Position numbers and translations under genes: made by a program. From positions 1,752,501-1,816,500 of the forward strand of contig JAQFVV010012419.1 of the NCBI GenBank assembly GCA_028023455.1: a DNA stretch of 64,000 bases, read 5' to 3'. The DNA is from Epiperipatus broadwayi (taxonomy: Eukaryota > Onychophora > Udeonychophora > Euonychophora > Peripatidae). Shown here piece after piece: positions 36,991 to 50,950 of the stretch (position 1 is the first letter of the stretch; each line of letters opens with the position of its first letter). The notes below the pieces were generated by a model that did not search any database, was not told the origin of the DNA, and worked only from the letters and a program-made list of their open reading frames with translations.

Positions 36991-37047
36991 GCTTTATTAA
37001 TTGATTATTTGTCTAAAAAATTTATAGATTAGAAAAGGTGTTGTTTA

Positions 37048-37048
<1 letters not shown>

Positions 37049-37079
<31 letters not shown>
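37049..37079. repeat. (TA)n microsatellite
   Basis: About 30 bp of alternating TA next to the inverted end of the LINE relic. Confidence 0.95.
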
Positions 37080-37081
<2 letters not shown>

Positions 37082-40000
37082 CCAGAGACTTTCTCCACTT
37101 CAAAAGTCAAACATTTTAAAAAAGAAAAAAAAAGAAAATGTTATATAAAGCCTTACGGTTTGTTATATATTTTTTTGTTTTGTAAGAGTGTGTGCTATTA
37201 TAAGTAGATATGTAGAGCAAACACCTGATTAGACTTTGAAATTATATAATTTTACTTTCAAAAGATTTTAGTTAAGATAATTTCATTTTGTCTTGATTTT
37301 AAAACTATTGTGATTAAAACCAACTAAAATTCTATTTTAAAAGATGAGACTGGTTTTCTATTTAATTAAAAATTTAAGTGGTATTTAAAAAAAAAAGTAA
37401 GAAACTAGCCCTGGTTAGATTTCTAATTAAGATTTGGTGGGAGATAAAAATAGAATATAAAAGCTCTGTTTTTTTATTGCATCTTATATTTGCTAATTGT
37501 GGGTTGCTGGTGATTTATTTTTGCTAATTGTTAATTGGGAATTATGCACTGCTATTGCTAATTGCTTAATTGCAGATTGCTAATAGATAAATGTTAAAGA
37601 AACCATCGGAAAAGAGAAATGCTCATCCGATTGTTATTATAGAAGTTTTTATCCTGAAAACCAACTTTAAAATATAAAACAGATTTAAAATATAAAACAG
37701 AATAATATTATGACTGAACATAGCAATTAATTCAGAATGTAAAAACTATTAGTATTGAAAAAATGGTCATAAGTATAACCATGCTAAAAACATTCTAAGA
37801 TGAATCCCAGAACTCTACAATTGTGTCATCATTAATGTATCCTAATTCAAAGCTGATTCTGAAATTGGCCTTCATACTCTGTGACCAACTCATTGGAGAT
37901 CCAAAATAACAGCAGTGCACATTTTCTGGAACTAAACCCTGTGCAAAAATCTGAAGGGAACATTGAAGTCCCAAAGGCAACAAAACAATCTTATATTTCA
38001 ACCAGGGTTTAAGTCTGAGCTTGATACTTAAAGAAAAAGAAAAAAGAACATATGATAAAGTTATTTGTAGACCTTTAGATATTATTAATCAATTTATAAA
38101 TATTTCTTTTATTATATGTATTTTTTAATGGAATTTCTAAATTGAAGAGAATTAGTTCAAAATTTTATTTTTATCGCTTTGTCAGAGAGTGTTTGTAAAT
38201 TTATATTTTATACTCATTTTTTTACTATTATTTATTGTTAAAAGCTTTGGAAGATAATAGTAGTTTTCTTTTTTAGATCATCTATCCCCTTTTATTTGAA
38301 ATTAATATAGTTTAACATGTGTTTGCATTTCCTGCAGATTGTAGATTTTTTGGTTGGCAATTTATCAATTATGTTGTTCTGTTTTTCTTGTATGGTGAAT
38401 AGAGTATGAGATTTTGTTTTATTCTATTTAAATTTATGTAAAATCATCTTTTCTCTTTACTTTTATGAAGGTAACCTTAAGGGCTGTATAATAAACACAA
38501 GCTCTTACGAGTATTTAGGAAGCACAGGAAGTCCTTGTTTTGATTCTGATGTCTTTACCAGATTAAAGAATGATTGCTTTACAGACTTCATTAACTTGCA
38601 TCCAAGATTTCCTTTAATAAATATCTAAAAAAAGAAAAGTGGGAATCAAAGAGAATGTGATGTGTGTGGATAAATCGATGGCAAAAAGGTCATTATAATT
38701 CCTTATAAATTTAGGTGATAAAACAAAATTATCAGTCGAAGTGTTTGAGGCTACAATATTTATGTGCTCTCTCAAACAAATACGGGGTGGACTTTTTATT
38801 AAAATTTTATTTAATAAATCTCAGAATTATTAATAATTATATTTGTTTTTGGCTGATGTTTGTTTCTATGTCCTGTTGCTCAATTGTCTGAACAATGTAT
38901 AAGATCTCTTAAGATATCTTGTAGAAAATTATTATCAAACTATGCTTTAAAACATTTATTTTCTTTTTATTACAATGTGTTAAATTCCCACATTAATAAC
39001 CTGGCCTACATTACACCTTTCTTTTTCATAATTATTTGTTGTTGTTTTTTTAATACTTATGTTAGGTCAGAGTTTACATAAACTTTTTTTTAGTTTTTAT
39101 ATCTTAAAAGGAACATAACTAAAATATAAATGTGCACTAGAGGCTATTTATACAATAATATAAAAAAAAAATCATTTGCAATATAAATGTAAATTAATAA
39201 TAATAAAATGATTTCAACGATAAACAAATACTCTTCAAGTAAATACAAAATATGATTACATCAATGATTAAAGGAAATTATTGAAAAATTATTGTTATAC
39301 TAAATTATTAGAAATGTTAAGTTATTAACTATAAATTTAGGTGCTATCAAATTCAAAAATTTTTGAATTTAAATAAAATTATTTTCGTTTATTCTGATTG
39401 TTTATTTATTAAATGCTATTTTACTACACGGAATATCTAATAATATGAAATTATCATTTATCCATTAAAATGTTAGAATTAATATATATATATATTAGAG
39501 CAATGCAGAAAAATTCATAGTAATCATACATATATTTGAGTTCATTTTTTTAGGAATAGAATTCAAGTTCGTATTTCTAAAAGAGAAGCTGTTTTATCTA
39601 AGAACTCATGTCTGTTTTGGTGAAAATCAAGAAGGAAACATATTTGATGAAGAATGAGTAGAAGAATAGCTAACAATTCATTAGGCAATTAATGCTGATT
39701 AAGAGTGAAAACAGTTAAGAATGTTTTTACATTTAATATCGCTTATTATTTTTATATTTTAATATATGATTTTATAATTAATAAAGTGAAGTAAGACAAA
39801 ATGAAAAAGTATTAAACTCAATTCAAATTGTTTTCTAAGTTCATTATGAATTCAGTGATTCTGAACTAAAGATTAGAATGACAGATATCTTCATAAATAA
39901 AATTTAATCTTACATGTCTATGAAAAATTGTTAGCTCCTATAAAATATGAGATTTATTCAGATCATTTCTATCCTTTTCATCATATTTCAACCAAAGATT

Positions 40001-42185
40001 ATCTAGTTGTTAGATAATTCTAAGGGTTAAACTATTACATATTATCAATTATTAGAAAATGGCATAACAGCATTTAAATTCAACTATTATATATTATCTA
40101 GTAGTCATATAACCTCTGAAATGAAATAATGTGTAGATATGATCTAAATAGTCCCATATTTTTGTGACCTCCCATTCATGCTTCATAGATATACAAGATT
40201 GTGTTCTAGTTATTAAAATACTTTGGTAATCTTACACTTTAATGAGTTCTACTAAGTTTATATAAAACTGAGAAGGGAATCATGTCTGAGTCTATTCGTT
40301 TTATGATTATAATATTATAGCAAATTAATATAATATAAGAACAATCATTAAAATTACAATATAATAACATTCATACTTTCTTTATTCTTCAGTTATTCAT
40401 CATTGATAAGTTAGCTATCATTTTTTTAATCTCCTTCCTTCCCTGACTGTTAACATATTACATGGAGAGTCTAAGAAAATGAGTGTCAGACTCTTGATCT
40501 AAGATCCTAGGATCACTTTCAATTCTGGCATTTCCAGTGTTAAAATGTCTTAAGAAGTCTTGAGAAATAAAACCATTTTCCACTAAATCACCATGATTTG
40601 AATTTCTTCTAAAATGAAGTACTAGGATTTTACTTTTAAAAATCTTAATATTTTATAAATATAACGTGATTATACTGATTTTTATTATGCATTGCTTAAA
40701 TGCAGATTGACAAAGGTTTTTTCTCTGTATTTAAGCATTTCATTGGTTGTTAATATTGAATGATAATTGAATCTTTTGCACTTCATACTAAATTATTATA
40801 TGTTTAATTTTAGAAATATTAAAATGATTTGAAAATTGTTTTGTTTGTTAAATTATTTACTGTTAAATTCTTAACATCTATTGCATACTGACTTATAATT
40901 ATTCTTTGTTTGCTTTTATCAGTATCCTACATTGTTTAATCTGAAAATAGAGTATCAAATTCTAGTTTGTAACGTCCTCTGATTGGTTTCAATTCTGGTA
41001 CATTCAGTGCTCAAACCTTTTAAGAACTCCTGATCAATAAAGTCACTCAATTATTTTTTTATACTTTGTCCAATTTCTTACTATTTCATTTAAATTAATC
41101 TTTATTTGCATAAAATTCGGGATATGTTTTTTCATGTAGAAAGTTCACTAGTAATAACTAACGGTGATGTGGATATATCCATTATATGTCATAAAAATTG
41201 ATTATTTAATTAATAAAATAGCACTTATAAATGTGCACTCTTTTACACAGATGTATAGCCACTTCAGAAATAATAGATTATAAATAACGTAGTTAGCTCA
41301 CATAAACATAAGCATTGGACCAGCTTTTAGGATTATTTGTCATATTGCAGAAGCTGCATAAGGTACTATGATAGCATTTGAAAAGCTAATTTAAAGAAGC
41401 ATATTATGAAAAATTTAGCTACATTGAAAATTACAATGAGCTGTTTATCTTAATGAAATGTAGTTTACACATTTTTATTCATAATAAAATAATACCATTG
41501 AACTATTTCAATTTTCATAGAGCTAATGATGCAGGATATATGTCAAAATATTATCTATAAACTTTATTAGAAGTTTATAACAGGGCAATGTTAACTTCAA
41601 CACATGGTACAATGTAAACATATATGTATAAACCTAATCATTGTTAACATATTGATATACACATAAAAACAAATATATCACATGCCACATTTTGAATGTG
41701 GGTTGATTTCATGAAAATTTAATATTATTATTGCAAATATAAAAAATATATTTTTTCACATAAAACTTATATACAACTTTTGATAATTCGATGTCATGCA
41801 TATACAACCCACAATAATGTATAAAAATGAATATAAATATTAACAAAGCACAATTTATCTTATTAGAATGCAAATCGTTGCTAAAACTAGAACAGATCTT
41901 TATTCTGCAAGTAATGTAATTTCAAAACAAGTCTGATGTAAAACATTACCATTATAAACACATCTTTATGAAGAATAAAAGAGTTTTACACAATGATGGC
42001 TTTATTATAGAAAAATTAAAAACAGTAGATAAAAAAGTAAAGATGTTGTTAGCAAAACAATATACCCAATTCCTCATACATAAAATGATAGGAAGAATAA
42101 AATATCATTTAATAAGAATTATAAAACCAACAAAAGTGTTCTATTCTATGGGAAGATCCAGAGAACAATTACTTAGTTAACTCAT
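37080..42185. other. AT-rich non-coding DNA
   Basis: No gene is supported. Present are a TATAAAAGCTCTG word at 37458 that may relate to the module at 3781, a cluster of GCTAATTG words at 37490-37575, and two weakly similar blocks near 40500-40590 and 40975-41045. Frames at 37795-38001, 38860-39081 and 41968-42180 carry no family motif. Confidence 0.45.
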
Positions 42186-42189
42186 CTAT

Positions 42190-43780
42190 TTATTCATTCT
42201 GTTTCATTCATTACATAGATTTTCAATTCCACATATCTAATTCCATCTATATCATCTAGCAAGATCACATTTTTCTGGTCTTTCTTCTTATTTATATTCA
42301 TTATTCTCTTCAAAATAACTTTCATTAAATTAATCTTTCTTCTCAGTATATGTCCAATTTAGTTTTTTTTTTGTTTTTCTAATTTCCAAATTCAATTTTT
42401 TTCATTAACTCTTCCTAAAACCTCCTCATTTGTCATTTTATTTAGCCAAAAAAAATTTCCATTCTTCTCTGTATCCACATCTCAAAAGTTTTTGATCTAT
42501 TCATATTTTTTACTCATTCTTCACATTTAACACCATGCAATAATGTATCCACACTTAGCACTTAATTTTTTTTTAATTCTTTTTTCAAAAATCTACAAAA
42601 TATTTTCTTTCACTTAATAATTGCTTCTTTGTTAATGCAATCCATCTTTTGACTTCATCTTTATTTCTTCCATCCTTATTTGATCAATTATGAAAATTCT
42701 CTAAATCCATTCATATGTTGAATCATCTTATTAATATTTTTGTTTTTTTGTGTTGCTTCCTATCTATAAATATTTTGGCTTCTCAACATTAATCTTCATT
42801 TCATATTCCATACATCCTTTCTCTAAATTATTTAACATATTTTGTATATTCTTTTGATTCCTCAGATATAATAATCATTCAGTACTCAAATTTTATACAT
42901 TTTCCTATTCTAGCTATCAATAATAGCTTCTCTAAACTTTAAATATTTATTTATCATGTCTTCTAAATTAACTTTGCTAAGTGACATACAGCATCCTTAT
43001 CTAACACCTCTTTCTTCTTTAGTATCATTATTCTCCAGTCTGATTTTTGTTCTTTGCTCTGTATATACATTCCAAATCAACATTTTCTTTTTCTAAACTC
43101 CTTTCTATTTTTAAGATAATCATAAATTTATTCAAAATATTCTATCAAAGGATTTTTACAAATTCACAAACATATATCTATTTTTATTTTTCAATATATC
43201 TCAGCAATTCTTCTAACAATTCCCATAACATCTCTTGATTTTTTTTCTCTCTGTACAACAAACTATCCCAATATAATATTCTATCTTCATTTAAATTCAT
43301 TGATTTAGAGCTCTAATTAATATTTTTGAAGCATGAGATAACAAACTAATTGTCTTGCATTATTCACATTTAACAGTTGTCATCATTTTATTAATTAAAA
43401 TTATAATACCCAAGAAATCTTTAAGTCAAATTCCATTATTATATAGCAAATTTTATAGCCCAACAATTTCCTCCATAGAAGTCACTCCAACTCTTTCAAA
43501 AAATATATAAGTATTTTATTAAATCTATCAGCTTAATTATTTTTCATTTTTTCAATTGATTTAATCTACTTCAACATCTTCACTTTGAAGTTATGTCATA
43601 AGTATTCTTTCCATTTTTTCAATATTTCATCTCTATGGTTAATTTCTTTTCATGCTTATTAGCTATTTCACTCATTAATCTTTTTTTAAGTCTTAAGTCT
43701 AATTTTATTAAAAATTGGATCACACCATTTAAGTTTTTTCTCTCTGCACATCAGTTCTTTTCCCAAACATGATTCTTCCT
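42190..43780 (-). pseudogene. Decayed non-LTR retrotransposon reverse transcriptase, most of the domain
   Basis: Minus-strand translation, shifting frame several times, gives a collinear LINE polymerase. It shows TTVKCE and TISLLSHASKI (43321-43380), RDVMGIVRRIAEIY (about 43200-43250, the GTRDAI...RRI block), FVNL-stop-KSFDRIF (about 43137-43172, polymerase motif A, normally FVDxxKAFDxV), and ERGVR-stop-GCCMS (about 42980-43015, the GVRQGCxxSP motif with Gln lost to a stop). It continues with NLEDMI, then DGRNKDEVKRWIAL (42620-42675), and a C-terminal block with a remnant of the MWCYRRML...NEEV region near 42440. Numerous stops and indels make it non-functional. The FADD/YADD motif is not clearly readable. 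The C/T-rich plus strand of this block reflects the A/G-rich coding strand. Confidence 0.85.
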
Positions 43781-44820
43781 CTTAAATCATTATTATTTTT
43801 TTATATATTATTGCCTTTGTTTATCTTCACTATATATCCATGCTTATATGATCTTTATAGTAAAATCATTACAAATCAACTAAGATTTAAACTAATCATA
43901 ACCACAAACTGGATTTACATTTGGTCATAGCACAATGGATTGTATTCTTATATTAATAGAAGCTGTAAAAGGATAAATAAGTATGAATAGGCATTTAGTA
44001 TAGGATTTGCAGTTTATCAAAGGTATTTAACTCTATGAGCAGTCAAATTAGACCCAAATTATTATCAAATGTAAAAAATATTTGTTTAAAAAAAGCATAC
44101 TAGCCATGAAAAATAGAAAGAAAATGCTGATTAGTTAATGTGATTATGTTAAATTAAAACCTTGTATTTTAATTTTTAATTGAGGTCTAATGTTTCTATA
44201 CAGATAAAAAAAAATGGCATGACAATGTCTAGGGTTATAATTAATTAACAAAAATTCTTAATGTATTTATATAAAGGAGCTGGTGTTAAAATTGTGAGGG
44301 CAGAAACATTTGATCCTTGTAAATTCAATTATAAAAATTTATCAGAATATAATAGCCAGTCATAATGTTCTATCTCCAGTGGGAAGCTAAAGAATACAAT
44401 AAGTGGCAATGATGTACTTTTTATTTAAATTTTATATATGATATGATTTTTTGTACAAATAATTCTTCAGAATTGTAGAAATATTATGAGATGCTTAAAG
44501 AGGAAAACAAAAATAGCATAACTTAACATAAATTCTAAAAAAAGTAAAATAATGTTCAATTACTTTCAAAAAATAGGGAGGGAACCATCGTCATAATATT
44601 AATTTGTACAAATGAAAACGTCATAGATAACATTTATCATTACAATAAAGTACTTTTGTCAGAAAATAACTTAACAAAAATATGTCTGTGCTTAAAAAAA
44701 TAAAGTTTTAATTAATTATATTTTAGCAATGCTTGCATGAAGATCTCGATTTAAACATTTATTTTAAGATAAGTATAGAGGCACAATTAGGTATAGAATG
44801 CACACAAAATTAATAAGAAA
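43781..44820. other. AT-rich non-coding DNA
   Basis: No gene is supported. It may contain the unreadable endonuclease part of the adjacent LINE relic. Confidence 0.45.
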
Positions 44821-44832
44821 GAATCACAGACA

Positions 44833-44890
44833 TGGGAGAGTAACAGACTGGAAAACAAGCTTCATGGATTGAGGTTTGATTCTGTTCTTT
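44833..44890 (+). repeat. tRNA-like (SINE-type) fragment
   Basis: TAACAGACTGG (44841) resembles the Pol III A-box TRGCNNAGTGG, and GAGGTTTGATTCTG (from 44871) resembles the B-box GGTTCGANTCC. The spacing (~32 bp) is shorter than in a true tRNA and no cloverleaf forms, so this is at best a decayed SINE head. Confidence 0.35.
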
Positions 44891-47800
44891 CCAATACTTG
44901 AATCTTATATCACTCATTATGTGGACTTATTATTGGATTATTATTATTTGAGAAAGGATAGAAAATAAAAACAAATATATATAAATGACATCAATGCAAA
45001 AATTAATTGGCTGACATGAAGCTAGAATACTCACATTAATAGACAGATATAATATATAAAAAGGTAAATATTTAAACTGTATCCTAAAAGATGGTAAGAA
45101 ATCTAGAAAAGATCACTTCTAAAATGATTGATGAAGTAAGAAAAAAGAATATCTATGGATTAGAAGATTTCACAGAGACTTTCATTGAAAACGGAATGCT
45201 AATGTTGATAAAAATGATAGTTAAAAAGATGAAAATTATTATAATACTTTATCATAGACCAAAGACCTTTTCAACATCTCTTCTTGATGGTGAAAATATT
45301 GTTTCTTTCACTGTTGCCTTATTCTCTAGCTAAAATGGTTAAATACCCCTTTACCAACCAATTCTAGTCACTATAGTCAGATATCTAAAAAAAATTCTTA
45401 AGCCTTTTATAGTCTTAAGCCCATTTAAGCAATTCCAGACTACAAATAATGGTAATTGGTTATTATTGATTGATAATAGATCCACAGAGTTATACTATCT
45501 ATCTTCATGAAGAAAACTTAGCATAAATATATGCATTATTTATTTTCTTTAAGTTATTGATTTTTTTTATGTAAATCGTTGATTATTTGTAATTAATGAA
45601 GATATATTTTAAGTTGTTAAAAAAATTTGATTAGTGTATTGATCAAGTCATTATCATTTATCTTTATCTATAACAAACGAAACAAAAATCCAATAAAAAA
45701 CTTGAAAATTAACACTTAGTTGTTTATATTGTTCATTACATTGTACACCATTTAAGCACAGGAAACGATAATTTAAAATTAACGTCTAAAACTTGTCTTA
45801 ATTATTTTCCCAATACATTTTTAATAATTTAAAATAAATTGATTCGATATTAAATTATCTGCTCTCAGGAAATATTTTTTATCGACAAAATATTATGAAA
45901 CTATTTTATGTAATTTATATATAAATGTATTCAGATCAAAATAACATTTTATAAAATGCAACATATTATAGTTGATACATTTATAACTAACGTCAGCAAA
46001 GCAATATTAAATATACATTGCAACGGCATAAAATATTCTTCAATAAAACAATAATAATAAAATCGATTTTTAATAAATAAACAGTAAAAAGTTTTATCTG
46101 GTCAAATTTGCCTTCCAACAAAAAGTATCATGAATTAAAATAGATGTTTTTATTACATTTATTTCTTCTCAAACACTTTTGTTTAACTTAGGAAGTTTGC
46201 TTGTTTGTTTGAATCAAATCTTGTAACTTATTTTTAATGTATTTATGTCAAACAGATTTTATTCAAATTTTGTACAAGTATAAGCTAATGGGATATTTCA
46301 AGACAGATTGACTTTCAAACCACTTTGATATCATTTCGGTAAATTTTCAATGATGCACCATAGATGGCAGCATATTGTTTCAAAAATGTATTTTCATTGA
46401 ACCATTACACAGATATTTCTAAAAAAAAAACATTGATAATAAAATTTTCTGTTATGCTTTAAATAAAGTAGAATTCTGAATTACAATACTATAATCAAAT
46501 GATCTGGAATGGTACATTAAATAAGGCCAGATAACCCATAAAACAATTTGTGCACAAATAATACTGGTAAGCATTAGAAAAAAACAGAATGGAATCTACT
46601 TGAAAAACTTTTCATGAAAACTCAACATTATTCCAAATTTTGAAATAGAAAAATTAAAAAAAAATGAATATAAGATAAATCAGAGTGCGTGTCAATTTTC
46701 TTGCTAAATCAATAGTATAGCATGATAGCTTTAAAGTCAATGTTAAAAATAACTGTAAAAGCAGTCGGGTTCTTTTGATTATTAAAAGTTACAGTAGATG
46801 GCATAAAAGTGGTAATATGAAAATTATCTCATAAGTAGCAATGTGTAAACTAGTATCATGTGATGTCTTGTGAGCCATGTGGTATCATTTATTATAAGAC
46901 TGAATATTTATTAGATATCATAATTTCATTGATCAATGAATAGAGATTAAATAATTCTATTATTTAATAAATACTGATTATGCAAGTTCAAAATAAGTTG
47001 TAGAACAATTAGTCCATATCCAATTATCAATGAGAATATAAGTTCTGGTAAACATTCATTATTCTGCATGACCAATAAAACATTACATAACATTAGGTTA
47101 CACATTGCTATTCATAAGACAATTCTTCTGTCCCTATTTTTATGACATCTAATGTAGGCTTTAATAATCAAAAAATGTTGAATGGTAAAGGTTATAAGAT
47201 ATTTGGATAGAGCAATATAGAATAAAAATTTATTAAATAGCATTATCTGGAATCTAGTGATTAGTAAAGCTTAAAATTGGATGGCATAAAAGTGATGATA
47301 ATAGGAAAATATGCTAAAAAATTATATTTCAGTAGTAATGATAGAAGATTGCCTTTGTTTATATCTATCCTATGCAAACCTCTGGTGGTACATGATGGAT
47401 TCAAAGCTGGTACATGAAAGATAAAGTATATCTGAAAAATTATATTTAAATAAGATCAAACTGATATTAAAAAGAAATTAAAAATCAGATCTCCATTATA
47501 TTTATTACTAACTTTGTCAGCTTTTTGTCATAGATAAAAATGTTTTGTCTTATTGCATTCTAGATCCTGCATCATTTTTGCACCACATTATACAATTTCC
47601 AGTGCAATCTTTTATGCTGTCAGTTTGGAGTTTTCTGTAGTGAGAACCAATACATGTGCTTGGAAAGCTCAAATTTTTTATTAATTTTATAGGTTTTTTT
47701 TGTAATATTTTTTTGGTTGTTTTTATATATAATAATTTTCAAAATGTGAGTAATAATAAGAGAGATGTTGTTTCTAAATAAATTTAATATTCAAATTATC

Positions 47801-48295
47801 ACAAAACTAAAATTAATATTTTTTATTTGCCTATCCATTTTTTATGCCAAAATTCTTTTGTGTAGAATATGGAACCCAATAGACGAATGCCATCAATTTA
47901 TCCTTTAAGAAACTGAATGAATCAAGGGATATTGAGTTGGAATTTAAAGAAGAAAATAACTCATTCTGATTTAGAAGGCACTTAAAAAATAAATAAATAG
48001 CCATTTCTCAACATCAATTAGGACTGCCATACAGTACTCTCCAAAAAACTTTTTCATCTTTTAATATACACATTATATGTTTAGTGAAATGATGATTAAT
48101 GGTTGGTTCTCTCTCCAATCATCCTAAATAAGTCAACTATTACACAGCGGTGAGCTACTAATTAAAGATATAAAAACAACATGTTTGTAATGGCTACTAC
48201 TAATTAAACAATCTTCAAAAACACATTGTCAAAGGATTAGTTACTAAAGGAATTTCGACAACATATATTGCTGGAGGATATTAAAACAAAAACAC
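44891..48295. other. AT-rich non-coding DNA
   Basis: The 80-codon ATG frame at 45091-45333 is Lys/Ile/Met-rich and matches nothing I know. I cannot support it as a gene. Weakly similar blocks containing GATGGCATAAAAGTG occur at 46797 and 47281. Confidence 0.45.
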
Positions 48296-48299
48296 TTCG

Positions 48300-48662
48300 C
48301 ATACATAAATAGCTAGATTTTTATCAGATGTCCAGTTTCAGTCTAGTTTTTAGTCTAGTCGAGTCCAGAGATAACAGTGCAGTTTATATTATGTATCCAG
48401 AAACATAAATGCAGTGCTGAGCAGCTTTTGGGAACATACGCTCTTACTCCAGCCCTTTAGTCCAACAAGATCAGCAAGACCTGCCCGTGAAATAATGTCT
48501 ACTTAACAGCTCAGAAATCCTCCATCAATGTTCAACTGTCTTCAAGAATAAAACTAACGGATTAGCCTCAAATCTCGTCAAGAAATGTCAAATCTAACCA
48601 GTTAGATACACTCCGTCAGAAGCAGCTAACAACAAGCAATATCCACATTCCAAAAATCCTAG
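48300..48662 (+). other. Less AT-rich segment ending in a splice-donor-like site
   Basis: About 360 bp is clearly richer in G+C than its surroundings and shows little homopolymer. It ends with AAAATCCTAG directly before GTAAAA (48663), which fits a 5' splice site. No long open frame exists. It could be a non-coding or 5' leader exon of an unseen gene, or an older insertion. No matching acceptor can be assigned. Confidence 0.25.
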
Positions 48663-49059
48663 GTAAAACATTTTATTATTCTCATTTATATATAGTAGCC
48701 ACCTCTATAATTCGTAAATCCTACAGAAACAAGTAATTTGAACTCTATAAGCATGCATAAAATGAACTATTGATGTGCATGTTTGTGAATGTTAGATAAT
48801 TTATCAATGTCAAATATTATTTTACTTTTTCATAAGATATATTATATTGTGTTAATTTAAAATGTGCGTGACAAAAATACCAATATTATGTTAGTTAAAA
48901 ATTATAAAGATATTTAAATTTAGTATAATTAATGCTAGTTAAAATAAATTGTCTTTAAAACTTATACTTTATTTGTCGGTCAATTCTTTTCATCAATTTC
49001 TTTTTATCAATTTCTTTTTACTAATTCTTTTTTTCTGTATTTTATTATTGATTAAAATT

Positions 49060-49345
49060 AAACTGGGCTAGTTTTTGGGATCGTTTTGAGCGCTGGATTA
49101 TGAGCCTACTGACCAAATATGTTAGTCTGAGACTAGCTGGCACCCGGAGTTTACTCTGAAACAAATAAAGTGTTTGGATAGTAGGGGTTTGAATCTAGCA
49201 GCCAAGGTGGGCCATTGTTGATAGTTAAAGCTATTAATAATAAATCCCCTTTTGCTCGAATGCGCCGGTTCGTTCACGTAACATCTATAATTAAATAAGA
49301 TTATAAATGTATTATGGAGAAGTTTGAAATCAGCCAAACATATTT
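49060..49345. repeat. Less AT-rich block with a B-box-like word
   Basis: It contains GGGTTTGAATCTAG (49187) and AGCGCTGGATTATGAG (49088), reminiscent of tRNA-derived SINE heads but with wrong spacing. The 71-codon minus-strand frame at 49122-49337 has no family signature. Confidence 0.3.
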
Positions 49346-50865
49346 ACAGTGTAAGTAAATTCATTCTGTGGAACCATCCGGTACAGATGAAAGAAACAAA
49401 CTATTCCTAATTATCACACTTTATAAGTCATATATTTCATAGATCAATTTTAAGTTTCTAGTAAAATCACTTGGACCAATTAGAGCTAATATCATACCGA
49501 GTTGATGAAACTTGGATATTTCTTTTTATGGATCAACAACATTTGTTTTTCCTGCACTTTTAAGATTTTTATTTATATTATTTTTCATAATTTAATAGAA
49601 TATTAAAATTTTACTTTTGCCTGATTTTTTTTCAACTACTTTTCTTATGCTTTTTATTTATTTTTTTTAATTCACTTTCATATAATTATTCTTCATGTAA
49701 TTGCTTTTTAACAATGTCTGTTAAAATTCACAAGTGTATTGATTCAGTTGAGTACCTCCTGTACAAATATATATATTTTTATAATATTTAAAAGATATAT
49801 TTAACAGCAAATCATTTAATTCTCCAGTATAGAGTATAATAAATTATGAAGAGCTTCTTATTTTAGCGCCATCTAGTGCAGGTTTGAGAAATAAATAATT
49901 TCAGTTTTTTGGTGCATGTAAATCCTCATACCAATCTAAGTATAAAGATTTAAATGGAATAAAGTGACTGGTAATCATTAATTACTCACATTTACAGTAA
50001 AGATTACATTTTCATAGACCTGATTAGGATTTTTAGTCAGACAATTATTATAAAGTTTATGCTTACAATAATGTTCTGTATAATTTTTTTCTATTGTCAA
50101 ATTAACCAGGAATACACAACAGTAAAGACTCTCATAAAAGTATTTAGAATGCATTTATCTTAGTTATAAAACAAAACAGTAGAATGAATTAAGAATATTA
50201 AAGTTTAATTTAGCAAAGTAATATAATGTTTATTTTGTATAAATGCTATCCTTTTGCAAAATAATCACAAGTCAATGCAATCAACATACAACCTAGATCT
50301 TAAAAATATAGTTTCTGATCTAATTTCAAACACCTGTATCTATATAAGTATACTGATTTCAGATCAAAACTTTAGGGTTTTTGAAATTTTTTAATCATAA
50401 CTTGAATAGAATATAAAAAAAGATAATGGATGGATACTGAAAACTGAATAAAAAGCTATCTTTAACATTTTGTCAATTATTATTTAATAAAATAAAATTT
50501 TTGTAAATACATAAAAGACCAACAATGATTTATTAAAATGTATGCAACAGGTACAATTTTGCACACACACACCTATATATACACACATATATTTTCAAAT
50601 GGCAATCGATATTCATTCCTATATTTTAGACTCATGCCTGAGGTCATAAAAATATGTCAATAATTGTTAAGATGCATTTAACCAACCTAATATTTTTAGA
50701 TAGCCAAAACTCCATACCATTTTTTTCAATGCCACATTGCTTTTTATTTCTTGATAATCATTAAACACTTTATTTTATAGGGTTTTGAACTAGCATTTAT
50801 TTAAATGACTATAGTCATATACTTGAATCATGAAAGTGAGCACTGTTAATAGTTTTTCCAAATTA
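49346..50865. other. AT-rich non-coding DNA
   Basis: No gene is supported. GCGCCATCTAGTGCAG (49866) resembles the GCGCC...TAGTGCAG words at the palindrome ends. Confidence 0.5.
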
Positions 50866-50869
50866 TGGA

Positions 50870-50950
50870 TATTGGATGCATGAGGTAGGGTGGAAGACTG
50901 AAGAGAATTTGAAAGTCTGTGTTCAAATCCCTTCTATTACATTTAGACTT
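50870..50950 (+). repeat. Repeat family A, tRNA-like terminal module only
   Basis: GAAAGTCTGTGTTCAAATCC (from about 50920), preceded by a GGTGGAAGAC block, matches the last ~70 bp of the family A copies. GTTCAAATCC is B-box-like. Confidence 0.5.

Noticed and set aside
40500-41045. Two similar blocks (TTTCAATTCTGG...CAGTG) as a repeat pair
   Set aside because: The shared stretch is short (~70 bp) and gapped, and I cannot separate it from chance without an alignment score.
45091-45333. 80-codon ATG frame as a gene
   Set aside because: It is rich in Lys, Ile and Met as AT-rich DNA would give, with no family motif and no supporting splice or promoter signals.
46797-47350. Direct repeat around GATGGCATAAAAGTG
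   Set aside because: Similarity extends only ~35 bp and a third, weaker word occurs at 35210. This is not enough to define a repeat unit.
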